Below, one piece after another: positions 7,872 to 15,975 of a stretch of DNA of 64,000 nt. The notes under the pieces are model-generated. The model worked only from the letters and a program-made list of their open reading frames with translations. It had not been told where the DNA came from and made no database searches. Source of the DNA: an uncultured Peptostreptococcaceae bacterium (GTDB lineage Bacteria > Bacillota > Clostridia > Tissierellales > Peptoniphilaceae); assembly GCA_947283485.1 (NCBI GenBank), contig CAMYOU010000001.1, positions 62,001-126,000 of the forward strand, in the 5' to 3' direction. Numbering within the stretch: the stretch's first letter is position 1; the number at the start of each line of letters is the position of its first letter. The position numbers were made by a program, and so were the translations under genes.

Positions 7872-9221
7872 ATGCAACACTCGGCTTGGTCCGGCTTTTT
7901 GGACTTTTTACAGAAGAAAAATCGCAGCTCCGTGATCGCAATTGCGTTCGCCTATGTGGGCGCACTCACAGGCGCGGGCCTCGCATCGGGACAGGAGCTC
8001 ATGCAGTATTTCATGGCGTTCGGCATCACGGGCGTGAAGTCCGTCGTGCTTGTCGCGATCCTACACTTCGCGTTCGGCGGCATCACCGTGAGCCTAGGCT
8101 CGTTTTTCCTCGCACGCGAACAGGGCGATGTCCTCGGTGAGATCGCGCCGCCGCTCATCCAAAAAATTCTCGATCTGGGGCTTATGGCAACCTGTTTTAT
8201 CATCGGTTTTGTCATGATTGCGGGTGCGGGGTCCAATCTCCATCAGGAATTCGGCCTGCCTTTGTGGGTGGGCGCGGCTCTTTGCACCGCGCTCGTCGTC
8301 ACGCTCGCGTTCTTCGATTTCAAAAAGGTCTCCGCGGTCATCGGCTCGTTTACACCCGTAATCCTCGCGTTTATCCTCGCGGCGGCAATCTATGTCGCGT
8401 TTTTTACGCCGATCGATCTTGCAAAATCGGAGTCCTTGGCACTCCTCGAGACGACGACGCTCCCGAGTCGCTGGGTCTCCGTATTCAACTATTTCTCGAT
8501 GTGCCTCATGACCGGGGCGTCGATCGCCTTTGTCCTCGGCGGTGAGGAATACTATCTCCAGAACGCGCGGATCGGCGGTTTTGTCGGCGGCGGCATCGTG
8601 GGACTCATCACACTTGCCGAAGTTGTGACCCTCTACGCCGCCATGCCCATCGTCCAAGGCACGGAACTTCCGATGCTCACGATTCTCACGCGCATTCACC
8701 CTGCGATCGGCAAGATTGCCGCCATCGTCATCTACGGCATGATCTTTAACACCGCAGTTTCGCTCTATTACGCGCTCGCAAGACGCCTCGTCGGTAAAGA
8801 TCCCAAGAAATTCGTCCTCACCATGCAGGGACTCGCGCTCGTCGGTTTCGGCCTCTCGTTCTTCGGCTTTAAGAAACTCCTCTCGATCTTCTATCCGATC
8901 GTCGGCTATCTCGGTTTTGTCCTCATCCTCGTCCTCGTCATCTCCTATATCCGCACCAAATCCGAGTTTCTCATCGAGCAACAACGCCGCACCAAAGTCT
9001 TCACCTCCCTCATACGCAAACTCAACCCCGCCGCGCGCTACCGACACGACGAAGATCACAAAGTGCGAAAACTCGTACGCGATTCGCACATCGACGATCA
9101 CACGCTCGCGACGACTGCGCACCAAGAGGCGAAAGAGACGTGGGAGGCGTATCAAGAACTCAGTGAGAACGAAGAAACGGACGAAGCTTCCGCGGACGAA
9201 GACCAAACCCCGGACGCGTAA
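7872..9221 (+). CDS. YkvI-like membrane transporter (LeuT-fold family)
   Basis: Translation is taken from ATG 7872 because AGGAGGAAATC precedes it. The 449-residue product has about ten to eleven hydrophobic segments. It starts with an AIAFAYVGALTGAGLASGQE segment in which the broken first helix with Gly-rich turns is typical of the YkvI group of sodium-solute-symporter-like proteins. Later segments include GGEEYYL and FNTAVSLYYALA. The last 70 residues form a charged cytoplasmic tail ending in an Asp/Glu/Ala run. The substrate is not known for the family. It is monocistronic with a bidirectional terminator after it. Confidence 0.75.
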   Translation: MQHSAWSGFLDFLQKKNRSSVIAIAFAYVGALTGAGLASGQELMQYFMAFGITGVKSVVLVAILHFAFGGITVSLGSFFLAREQGDVLGEIAPPLIQKILDLGLMATCFIIGFVMIAGAGSNLHQEFGLPLWVGAALCTALVVTLAFFDFKKVSAVIGSFTPVILAFILAAAIYVAFFTPIDLAKSESLALLETTTLPSRWVSVFNYFSMCLMTGASIAFVLGGEEYYLQNARIGGFVGGGIVGLITLAEVVTLYAAMPIVQGTELPMLTILTRIHPAIGKIAAIVIYGMIFNTAVSLYYALARRLVGKDPKKFVLTMQGLALVGFGLSFFGFKKLLSIFYPIVGYLGFVLILVLVISYIRTKSEFLIEQQRRTKVFTSLIRKLNPAARYRHDEDHKVRKLVRDSHIDDHTLATTAHQEAKETWEAYQELSENEETDEASADEDQTPDA

Positions 9222-9251
9222 CGCTTCGTGCCGATTCCTGATTTTTCCAAA

Positions 9252-9283
9252 CAAAAAAAAGCACCGGAGTCCGGTGCTTTTCT
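9252..9283. terminator. Bidirectional terminator between ykvI-like gene and superoxide reductase
   Basis: An A-tract, a nine-pair stem AGCACCGGA/TCCGGTGCT and a T-tract serve both converging genes. Confidence 0.8.
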
Positions 9284-9294
9284 CATGCTCAAAA

Positions 9295-9663
9295 TTATCT
9301 CTTTAGTTCTACGCTGCTCTCCCACAGACCGTGGAGATTGCAATAGCTGAGTGCTTGGAGTACGCCGTTTCCGGGAAGTTTGACCGAGGCCTTGATGACC
9401 GGCTCGGAATACACTTCGGATTCGCCGTGCGCGCTGCAAACATAGCTGCCGATTTCGATCGGGAATTTCCCGCCTTCCGGCATAAAGAAGAGCTTCATCC
9501 ATGCAATGTGATGCTCGAGGGTATTCGGATGTGCGATTTCATCGCCGACAACAACTTTGATCTCGAGTTTCTCAGCCGATAGATCCTCGGGTAAATGGAT
9601 GACAGGAACGTGTTTTTCGCTTTTCCAATCGCCGCTTTGAACGGTTTCGGTTACTTTTTTCAT
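9295..9663 (-). CDS. Superoxide reductase (desulfoferrodoxin/neelaredoxin type)
   Basis: Starting at ATG 9663, which has a GGAGGAGATACC leader, the product is 122 residues, the size of the single-iron neelaredoxin class. It has the iron-centre ligands: EKH with His18, His45 and His51/52 in HPNTLEHHIAW, and Cys108/His111 in SYCNLHGLW. Lys17 next to His18 is the residue that guides superoxide. The N-terminal desulforedoxin cysteines are absent. The enzyme reduces superoxide to peroxide in the cytoplasm without producing oxygen and is characteristic of anaerobes. The gene stands alone, divergent from the RNA methylase. Confidence 0.93.
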   Translation of the reverse strand: MKKVTETVQSGDWKSEKHVPVIHLPEDLSAEKLEIKVVVGDEIAHPNTLEHHIAWMKLFFMPEGGKFPIEIGSYVCSAHGESEVYSEPVIKASVKLPGNGVLQALSYCNLHGLWESSVELKR

Positions 9664-9744
9664 TGGTATCTCCTCCTTCATAGAGAGAGTATACCCAAAA
9701 AAGCAAAAACATAACCGAATAAGAAAAATTTTTTCAAAATCAGG

Positions 9745-9750
9745 TATACT
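9745..9750 (+). promoter_or_regulatory. Candidate -10 for the THUMP methylase gene
   Basis: GGTATACT precedes the gene by 23 bases. The -35 region is A/T-rich and not clearly consensus. Confidence 0.4.
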
Positions 9751-9772
9751 GTCCTTAGAATAGGAGGAGATC

Positions 9773-10957
9773 ATGAAGATACGAGTGACGACGACATTCG
9801 GCCTCGAGGCCGTGGCAAAACGGGAATTACAGGAGCTGGGATACGAAGACCTAACCGTCCGCGACGGAAAAATCGTCTTCGAGGGCGACGCGAAAGCCGT
9901 GGCACGCGCCAATATACATCTACGCACGGCGGAGCGTGTGAAGATCGAACTCGCGGAATTTCCCGCGCACACCTACGACGAACTCTTCGAAGCGATGAAA
10001 CGCTATCCGTGGGAGGAACTTCTCCCCGAAGATGCGAACTTTCACATGATGGCACGCGCACACGCATCCATGCTCATGAGCCCCGCGGACATTCAGTCTA
10101 TCAGTGAACGCGCCCTCATCGAAGCCATGAGACGCAAGTATCCGCGCGATCGATTTGCGAAATCCGGTGCTCATTTTCCCATCGAAGTCGAACTCTACAA
10201 GGACATCGCGACCGTCACCCTCGACACCTCCGGCGAGGGTCTGCACAAACGCGGCTATCGTGAACGCGCCGGCGACGCGCCCATCAAAGAGACCCTTGCC
10301 GCCGCAATGATCCTCCTCTCGTTTTGGAACGGCGAACGCACGCTCTGGGATCCCTTCTGCGGGAGCGGCACGATTCCGCTCGAAGCCGCGATGATCGCGA
10401 AGAACATTGCGCCCGGCATCGACCGCGCTTTTGCCGCCGAGAAATTCCCCACGATCGGGAAAGAAGTTTTCGACGAAATAAGACGCGAGGCTTTTGCCGC
10501 CATCCGACTCGATGAGCGCATCCACATCATGGGCTCCGACATCGAAAAGAGAAATATCCTCCGCGCCCGCGACAACGCCGACGAACTCGGACTCAAGGAA
10601 GAGATGACTTTCTTTATGAAAGATTTTCGCGAAGTCGATCTCCTGGACGATTACGGCGTCATCATCACCAACCCCCCCTACGGCGAACGCATGGGCGAGA
10701 AAAAAGAAGCCGCCGAACTCATGTGCGCCCTCGGAGAAAAAATGCGCGCCCACCCCACCTGGTCCGTCTACATCATCTCAAGCGACGAAGAGCTCGAGAC
10801 CCATTACGGCAAACGCGCCGACCGCAAAAGGAAACTCTACAACGGCCGCATCCGCACGGACTATTATCAATTCTACGGTCCCCGCCCCGGCACACCCCCG
10901 CGCGAACAAGACAATCGCAAGAAACCTGCCAATCCGAAAACAAAAAAATATGAATAA
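9773..10957 (+). CDS. THUMP-domain 23S rRNA/RNA methyltransferase (RlmL N-terminal / YpsC type)
   Basis: A 394-residue protein with AGGAGGAGATC before its ATG. Residues 1-155 form the ferredoxin-like plus THUMP RNA-binding region; VELYKDIATVTLDTSGEGLHKRGYR ends it, shown here only as a landmark near residues 138-163. The Rossmann methyltransferase part has DPFCGSGT at 193-200 and NPPYGER at 300-306, the SAM site and the N6/N2 base-amine catalytic motif. Bacterial YpsC/RlmL relatives methylate guanine N2 of 23S rRNA; the exact site is not predictable. The basic C-terminal tail is Lys/Arg/Pro rich. Confidence 0.9.
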   Translation: MKIRVTTTFGLEAVAKRELQELGYEDLTVRDGKIVFEGDAKAVARANIHLRTAERVKIELAEFPAHTYDELFEAMKRYPWEELLPEDANFHMMARAHASMLMSPADIQSISERALIEAMRRKYPRDRFAKSGAHFPIEVELYKDIATVTLDTSGEGLHKRGYRERAGDAPIKETLAAAMILLSFWNGERTLWDPFCGSGTIPLEAAMIAKNIAPGIDRAFAAEKFPTIGKEVFDEIRREAFAAIRLDERIHIMGSDIEKRNILRARDNADELGLKEEMTFFMKDFREVDLLDDYGVIITNPPYGERMGEKKEAAELMCALGEKMRAHPTWSVYIISSDEELETHYGKRADRKRKLYNGRIRTDYYQFYGPRPGTPPREQDNRKKPANPKTKKYE

Positions 10958-10960
10958 AGC

Positions 10961-10996
10961 AAAAAAGATGCCCGTATCAAAACGAGCATCTTTTTT
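10961..10996 (+). terminator. Terminator after THUMP methylase (sequence family shared with 31011-31048)
   Basis: AAAAAAGATGC, an inner loop, then GCATCTTTTTT. Almost the same 33 bases occur at 31011-31048, differing by one substitution in the loop and A-tract length. Confidence 0.85.
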
Positions 10997-11119
10997 AAGT
11001 TCTTCTTATTTTGCGTGCACATTCATTGCCCGCGCCTCACTTTGGTCGGCGTGCGCCGGCTTTGTTTGTGGGAAAATGGACGTTTCTTTTCTCGCCTTGC
11101 TATTTTCCCTCTCTTTTCC

Positions 11120-11125
11120 TATACT
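11120..11125 (+). promoter_or_regulatory. Candidate -10 for thiWD
   Basis: TATACT about 105 bases before the thiW start, leaving a leader of roughly 100 bases that holds the hairpin at 11173-11210. No convincing -35 is visible. Confidence 0.35.
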
Positions 11126-11172
11126 GAATGCGGGCGCGTTCGGCGTCCGTTTCCCTCTTCCCGATGACCTTT

Positions 11173-11210
11173 GCTCGCATCGCCTTATGAAGGCCGGGGC
11201 GTGTGCGAGC
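11173..11210 (+). promoter_or_regulatory. Leader stem-loop in front of thiW
   Basis: GCTCGCA at 11173-11179 pairs perfectly with TGCGAGC at 11204-11210, and inner CGCC/GGCG bases can extend the stem. It ends just before the GGGAGGAA ribosome site. It lacks the TPP aptamer motifs CUGAGA and ACCUGAUCUGG, so it is not an ordinary thiamine riboswitch. Confidence 0.45.
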
Positions 11211-11230
11211 GTGAGAAGGGAGGAATTTTT

Positions 11231-11716
11231 ATGAAGAAAAATAATGCACTTGCTTTTGCCGGCATGATGACTGCGCTTGCAGTGGTCGGTAGTTTCGTTT
11301 CGTTCCCGGTGCTGGGGAGCAAATGTGCTCCGGTACAGCATATGGTGAATGTCGCATGTGCGGTATTCCTTGGTCCTTGGTGGGGCGTGGGGGTCGCGTT
11401 CACGGCAAGTCTCATTCGGAATCTCTTGGGGCTCGGGAGTCCTTTGGCTTTCCCGGGTTCGATGGTGGGTGCCCTCATCGCGGGTCTCGCTTATCAAAAA
11501 CTCAAGTCTCTCCCGGCGGCTTTTGTCGGTGAGGTTCTGGGTACGGGGATTCTGGGCGCGCTTCTTGCGTATCCGATCGCGATCCGCGTCTTAGGTGTGG
11601 ATCCGAGTAAAGTTGTTTTCACGGCGTACATTGTACCTTTCCTGATCTCAACGGTCGTGGGGAGTCTTATCAGTATGGTCGTGATCTACGCACTGCAAAA
11701 AGCAAAGGCCTTATAA
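11231..11716 (+). CDS. thiW: ThiW, ECF transporter substrate-binding component for a thiazole precursor
   Basis: A 161-residue protein with about five membrane segments, beginning [20 protein letters not shown] and containing [17 protein letters not shown] and ARGIRNLLG-like and [13 protein letters not shown] segments typical of ThiW. The S component is thought to capture hydroxyethylthiazole for the shared ECF module, which is not in this window. GGGAGGAATTTTT precedes the ATG; the longer frame from 11171 has no ribosome site. It is followed 51 bases later by thiD, forming a thiamine-salvage pair. Confidence 0.88.
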   Translation: MKKNNALAFAGMMTALAVVGSFVSFPVLGSKCAPVQHMVNVACAVFLGPWWGVGVAFTASLIRNLLGLGSPLAFPGSMVGALIAGLAYQKLKSLPAAFVGEVLGTGILGALLAYPIAIRVLGVDPSKVVFTAYIVPFLISTVVGSLISMVVIYALQKAKAL

Positions 11717-11767
11717 TGATCGTGCAAAATCGGGGACACCACTTTTTTGCATGAAAAGGAGGATTTT

Positions 11768-12565
11768 TTGATACCCAAGGCGCTCACAATCGCGGGGAAC
11801 GACACCATCGGAGGTGCCGGGATCGCCGCGGATCTCAAGACCATGCTCGCATGCGGTGTGTACGGGATGCCCGTCATCACTGCCCTTACGGCGCAAAACA
11901 CCATGGGGGTTTCTGCGATCGAGGATGTCTCTGAGGATTTTATAAAAGAACAAATCAATGCGGTCTATCGGGATGTGATTCCCGACGCGGTCAAAGTGGG
12001 GATGCTCTCGCGTCCCTCGGTGGTTCGTGCGGTCGCAGAGAGGCTCGCGTCTTACGACGTGCGTCGTCTCGTCGTGGATCCCGTCATGGTGGCGACGAGC
12101 GGAGCGAGACTGCTCTCGGAGGATGCCGAAAGAGAACTCATTTCTCTCTTTCAGCTCGCGACGGTGATTACGCCGAATCTCACGGAGGCGGAGGCGCTTC
12201 TCGGGCGCGCGATTTCCTCGGAGGAGGAGATGGAGCGTGCGGCGACGGAGCTTCGGGATCGGTACGGCACGGCGGTTCTCGTAAAGGGCGGTCATGCGCT
12301 TGGCGGTGCGAACGATGTGCTGGCATCGCGAGAAGGCGTTCGTTGGTACCGAGCTCGACGCATCCCCGAAAAAAACGAGAACGGCACGCACGGGACGGGT
12401 TGCACCCTCTCGAGTGCGATTGCCTCGTATCTCGCTCGGGGTCTATCGCTTGAGGAAGCGGTCGAACGTGCGAAAGACTATACCTACGGCGCGATCGAAC
12501 ACGCTTTTTCCTTCGCGGAAGGATCGAATCTTCTTGACCACGGTTGGAGAATCAATCGGGAATAA
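11768..12565 (+). CDS. thiD: Hydroxymethylpyrimidine/phosphomethylpyrimidine kinase
   Basis: The TTG at 11768 is chosen because AGGAGG lies five bases upstream; an in-frame TTG at 11747 has no ribosome site. The 265-residue product has [19 protein letters not shown], the ThiD substrate-binding N-terminus, TALTAQNT with the pyrimidine-contacting Gln, [15 protein letters not shown] and the ribokinase-fold anion hole [14 protein letters not shown]. ThiD phosphorylates HMP and then HMP-P in thiamine diphosphate synthesis. Together with ThiW it suggests salvage rather than full synthesis, although ThiM and ThiE are not here. Confidence 0.93.
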   Translation: MIPKALTIAGNDTIGGAGIAADLKTMLACGVYGMPVITALTAQNTMGVSAIEDVSEDFIKEQINAVYRDVIPDAVKVGMLSRPSVVRAVAERLASYDVRRLVVDPVMVATSGARLLSEDAERELISLFQLATVITPNLTEAEALLGRAISSEEEMERAATELRDRYGTAVLVKGGHALGGANDVLASREGVRWYRARRIPEKNENGTHGTGCTLSSAIASYLARGLSLEEAVERAKDYTYGAIEHAFSFAEGSNLLDHGWRINRE

Positions 12566-12566
12566 T

Positions 12567-12605
12567 AAAAAACTCCGTCTCGGATTTCCGGGCGGAGTTT
12601 TTTTG
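12567..12605. terminator. Terminator between thiD and yacL (convergent)
   Basis: A-tract, AAACTCCG and CGGAGTTT stem arms and a T-tract lie between the two convergent genes. Confidence 0.8.
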
Positions 12606-12613
12606 TGTCTTTT

Positions 12614-13732
12614 TTATTTGTCGGCGAGTTTTGCAAAGATCATTTTCCCTGCGGCGGTCTGAAGCACACTCGTGACTTCGACTTCTTTGGTCTTCCCGAT
12701 GTGGAATTTGCCGTCTTCGATGACGATCATGGTGCCGTCTTCTAGATAGGCGATGCCTTGGCTGCGTTCCTTGCCGGGGCGGACGATCTCGACGGTGATT
12801 TTTTCGCCGGTGACGACGACGGGTTTCATGGCGTTCGCAAGCTCGTTGATATTGAGGACGGTGATGCCGCGCACGCGGGCGACTTTGTTGAGATTGTAGT
12901 CGTTCGTAAGGATTTTGCCGTTGAGGTCTTGCGTAAGGTGAAGAAGTTTCATGTCGACTTCTTTCACTTCGGGATACATATTGCCGTCGATGTGGACGGG
13001 GATTTTGCCTTTTTCCTGAATTTCTCGGATGAGGTCGAGTCCGCGTCTGCCGCGTTCGCGTCGGAGATGATCTTCGCTGTCGGCGATGTGCTGGAGTTCC
13101 TCAAGGACGAACTGCGCGATGACGACGGTGCCTTCGAGAAAGCCGGCGTCGATGATTTCGCCGATGCGTCCGTCGATGATAACGGAGGTGTCGAAGATCT
13201 TCGCGCCTTCGATCTCCTCTTTCTTTTTCTTGCGGTCGTGCTCGCGGGGTTCGCGCGTGTCACGCGGATCGCGGGATTTCGCAAAGTTCAAAAATCGCTT
13301 GGGCAGATCGCGTTTTTTTTGATTGGCGAGTGCCTGTCCGAGATAGCCGAGGAGAATGTAGAGTAGAATCGAGGCGATGACGCCGGGGACATTGCCGAGA
13401 TAAGGGAGTTGCAAACGCAAGAGCGGTTGGCTGATGAGGAATGCAAGGATGAGTCCGATGACGAGTCCCAAGATTCCAAAGATGAGATCAATGCTCGGGA
13501 TGTCCTGAAATTCTTTTTCCAGGCGAAGGACGACTTTTTCGATGAGGCGAAAGACGGGTAGGGATAAAAAATAAAAAAGAATGGCGGTCACAAGGCTTGC
13601 GCCTATGAGAAAGCCCGTCTTTTGCCATCCGATAAAGCCGAGGATGTGCTCATCGAAGAGCAGATTCGCGAGGAGTAAGAAAAGAATCGCGCCGAGAACT
13701 GCAAAAAGGACGCGAAAAGCTTTTTTTAGCAT
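12614..13732 (-). CDS. yacL: YacL-type membrane-anchored PIN/TRAM domain protein
   Basis: The 372-residue protein has four hydrophobic N-terminal segments (to about residue 145), a charged linker rich in Arg/Asp/Lys, a PIN nuclease-like domain starting FDTSVIIDGRIGEII with acidic residues downstream (LTNDYNLNKVA), and a C-terminal TRAM-like stretch GEKITVEIVRPG. This order is that of Firmicute YacL. The cellular role is unknown, though a membrane-linked RNase is plausible. It follows carD by 85 bases on the same strand, the usual carD-yacL neighbourhood in Firmicutes. Confidence 0.9.
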   Translation of the reverse strand: MLKKAFRVLFAVLGAILFLLLANLLFDEHILGFIGWQKTGFLIGASLVTAILFYFLSLPVFRLIEKVVLRLEKEFQDIPSIDLIFGILGLVIGLILAFLISQPLLRLQLPYLGNVPGVIASILLYILLGYLGQALANQKKRDLPKRFLNFAKSRDPRDTREPREHDRKKKKEEIEGAKIFDTSVIIDGRIGEIIDAGFLEGTVVIAQFVLEELQHIADSEDHLRRERGRRGLDLIREIQEKGKIPVHIDGNMYPEVKEVDMKLLHLTQDLNGKILTNDYNLNKVARVRGITVLNINELANAMKPVVVTGEKITVEIVRPGKERSQGIAYLEDGTMIVIEDGKFHIGKTKEVEVTSVLQTAAGKMIFAKLADK

Positions 13733-13817
13733 CTTTAGCTCCTTTCGTATTGGATGGTCGATTGAATTTTTGTTTGGATATTCGTTTCCGGTTCCGATGT
13801 CTCCGGACGGTGATGGT

Positions 13818-14309
13818 CTATTCGGTGTCCGAGTTTAGGACATGGGCGTCGACAAAAGCTTCTTCGGCTTCCATGGTCTCGCCGGTTAAGATCATCATTT
13901 CGGAGATCATCATCTGCTTGGCACCGATGAGCATGCGTTTTTCCCCGGCGGAGAGTCCCTTGTGCGCGTCGAGAAGCATGAGATTTCTTACGACGCTCGC
14001 GAGTTCCAGGATGTCGCCGGTCTTGATACGTTCCATATTGGCGCGATAGCGTTGGTTCCAGTTCTTCGGCATCTTGCTCATCTTGCCGTCGAGGACCTCG
14101 ATGAGTTCTTTATATTCCTCATCGCTCATGACGTTTCGCAGTCCGATCTCTTCACAGCGATCGACGGGGACGAGTATCTCGATGCCTCGGAGCATCATCT
14201 GAATTTTGTAATAGTCTTTGGTTTCTCCCAGGACGTTTTTTTCTACAATCTCGGCGACGGTTCCGGCGCCGTGCATGGGGTGTACGATTTTTTGTCCAAC
14301 GGTATACAT
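13818..14309 (-). CDS. CarD family transcriptional regulator
   Basis: Starting at ATG 14309 with a GGGGAG leader, the 163-residue product begins MYTVGQKIVHPMHGAGTVAE, the RNA-polymerase-interacting Tudor-like domain shared by CarD and TRCF. The C-terminal helical domain contains PKNWNQRYRANMERIKTGD with the conserved Trp that stabilises the open complex in CarD proteins. CarD-type factors bind RNA polymerase beta subunit and tune promoter opening. An extended -10 (TGATATAAT) lies at 14359-14367. The large frame that starts upstream at 14795 is not supported. Confidence 0.92.
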   Translation of the reverse strand: MYTVGQKIVHPMHGAGTVAEIVEKNVLGETKDYYKIQMMLRGIEILVPVDRCEEIGLRNVMSDEEYKELIEVLDGKMSKMPKNWNQRYRANMERIKTGDILELASVVRNLMLLDAHKGLSAGEKRMLIGAKQMMISEMMILTGETMEAEEAFVDAHVLNSDTE

Positions 14310-14358
14310 AGCATTCTCCCCTCTGGTTTCTGTCAAGTGATCGTCTGTATTCTTCTTT

Positions 14359-14367
14359 ATTATATCA
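14359..14367 (-). promoter_or_regulatory. Extended -10 promoter of carD
   Basis: The minus strand reads TGATATAAT 50 bases before the carD start, with no clear -35. Confidence 0.6.
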
Positions 14368-14442
14368 TATTGGAACTTGAATCTTGTGCGATGCAGAGAA
14401 CCCGGGGTGAAAATTTTTCTTTTTGCGAGGATTTTGGCAGAC

Positions 14443-14466
14443 AAAAAAGCCCCGTGGGGCTTTTGG
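14443..14466 (-). terminator. Terminator after the CpXC gene
   Basis: Minus strand AAAAGCCCCACGGGGCTTTTTT, 11 bases after the stop. Confidence 0.8.
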
Positions 14467-14476
14467 CTTCGTCGGA

Positions 14477-15061
14477 CTATTTGAGTAGACTTTTGCCGTA
14501 GGCTTCGTCGACTCTTAAAAATGTCTTCGTCTCGGGCGGGACGCTCTTTGCAATGACTTCGTATTCGTCGTCGCGGACGGGAAAATAGATTGCGCCGCCT
14601 GCCGTTTCGCCTGCGAATGCGTCGGCTTCCCCGTCGTAGTAGAGGGTGCCGAGCGCGGTGTCGGGGTTCTTCTCGGCAAAGAGTTTCCGGGCGAGGATTT
14701 TCATCGCGGAGAGGACGCGGTCGTCCCTCTCGTGATCGAAGATCTCGACGGTCTCGGCGAGTTCGCGCGCGTCTCTGACCATGCGCATATGCCAACCGTC
14801 TTCGTAGACGAGGAGACTCTCGTCAAGCTCTCGGGGGACGTCTTCTTCCCCCGGGTAGAGAAGGATAAGGAGTTTTTTCTCGCGATCTTTGTAGAGCATA
14901 TTGTAGTTCACGGGTGTCTCAAAGGCGCACTCCCTGCATGCAAAATGAAAGAGTCTGCCCGAGAGGATCTCGTCTTTGAATCTCGGTTCGTCTTCGATAT
15001 TGATGTACGGAAATACGGGAAATTCGGTCTCCCGTCCACAATTGGGGCAACTCATGCCCAT
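14477..15061 (-). CDS. CpXC domain zinc-binding protein
   Basis: A 194-residue protein starting MGMSCPNCGRETEF. The first knuckle CPNC (Cys5, Cys8) and the second CREC near residues 42-45 form the putative zinc ribbon that names the CpXC family. The rest is a mixed alpha/beta region without recognised catalytic motif. Function is unknown. Its start overlaps the carbamate kinase stop by 10 bases, making it third in a unit with a SAF-domain dehydrogenase and carbamate kinase. A terminator follows directly. Confidence 0.75.
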   Translation of the reverse strand: MGMSCPNCGRETEFPVFPYINIEDEPRFKDEILSGRLFHFACRECAFETPVNYNMLYKDREKKLLILLYPGEEDVPRELDESLLVYEDGWHMRMVRDARELAETVEIFDHERDDRVLSAMKILARKLFAEKNPDTALGTLYYDGEADAFAGETAGGAIYFPVRDDEYEVIAKSVPPETKTFLRVDEAYGKSLLK

Positions 15062-15975
15062 GATGCATCCCTCCTTATTCTCGTGCCGCCCGTGAGCGCG
15101 TCTCCCGCGTGTTCGAGCGAGGTGATGACGGCGACGCGGTTCTTGGCGGACTTCGCAAATGCGACGGCGGCTTCGACTTTGGGTAGCATCGATCCTTTGC
15201 CGAAATGGCCTTCTTCGATGTATTGTTCCGCTTCCGATACGGTGATCTCGGTGAGTTTTTCTTCGTCGGGTTTACCGAAACGGAGCGAAACGTATTCGAC
15301 TTCGGTCAAGATGATGAAGAGATCGCAGTCGGTGAGTTCCGCGAGTTTCTCGGCGGTGTAGTCCTTGTCGATGACGGCGGTGACCCCTTTGTAGCCTTCC
15401 TCGGTCCTCACGACGGGGATGCCGCCGCCTCCGCCCGCGATAACGAGCACGCCGGATTCCACAAGGGTGAGAATGCTCCGGGCCTCGAGGATATCCTTGG
15501 GCAAGGGGCTTGCAACGACGCGCCGCATGCCGCGTCCCGCCGCGTCGGGGAGTATGGGGATGTGTTTTGCCATGGCCTCCCAGAGATCCTCCTCGGAGAG
15601 GAACGAGCCAATGGGTTTGGTCGGATGGAGAAAGGCGGGGTCGTCGGGATCGACTTCGACACGCGTGACGACAGTCGCGACATCTTTCTCGATGCCGCGC
15701 GCGCGAAAGACATTGTCGATCGCGTTGGTGAGATGATAGCCAATATAGCCCTCGCTCATCGCGCCGCTCTCGGGGAGTTCGATGTCGGGGACGTGCGCGC
15801 CTTCAAACGCGCGGGCAATCATGCCAACTTGGGGCCCGTTGCCGTGGGCGAGGACGATCTCATGCCCCGCTTGGGCGAGGTCGGCGATCATCTTCGCGGC
15901 GTGGTCGGCGTTCTCGATCTGTCTTAAAGGTGTATCGCCGAGCGCATTGCCGCCCAGCGCAATCATGAGTCTCAT
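15052..15975 (-). CDS. arcC: Carbamate kinase
   Basis: The 307-residue protein begins MRLMIALGGNALGD, then has AHGNGPQVG, GAMSEGYIGYHL, VIAGGGGGIPV, GVTAVIDKD and LPKVEAA, in the order of the carbamate kinase fold. It transfers phosphate from carbamoyl phosphate to ADP, giving ATP, ammonia and carbon dioxide. No arginine deiminase or ornithine carbamoyltransferase is in the window, so the carbamoyl phosphate source is unclear. It overlaps the preceding dehydrogenase gene by 4 bases, and CpXC follows with overlap. Its AGGAGGAACT ribosome site lies inside the upstream gene. Confidence 0.95.
   Translation of the reverse strand: MRLMIALGGNALGDTPLRQIENADHAAKMIADLAQAGHEIVLAHGNGPQVGMIARAFEGAHVPDIELPESGAMSEGYIGYHLTNAIDNVFRARGIEKDVATVVTRVEVDPDDPAFLHPTKPIGSFLSEEDLWEAMAKHIPILPDAAGRGMRRVVASPLPKDILEARSILTLVESGVLVIAGGGGGIPVVRTEEGYKGVTAVIDKDYTAEKLAELTDCDLFIILTEVEYVSLRFGKPDEEKLTEITVSEAEQYIEEGHFGKGSMLPKVEAAVAFAKSAKNRVAVITSLEHAGDALTGGTRIRRDASWA

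Noticed and set aside
8094..9254. 386-codon minus-strand frame opposite the YkvI-like gene
   Set aside because: Shadow; extreme Asp/Glu/Arg composition.
11126..11230. TPP riboswitch ahead of thiWD
   Set aside because: The conserved aptamer strings are not present, so only an unnamed leader hairpin is reported.
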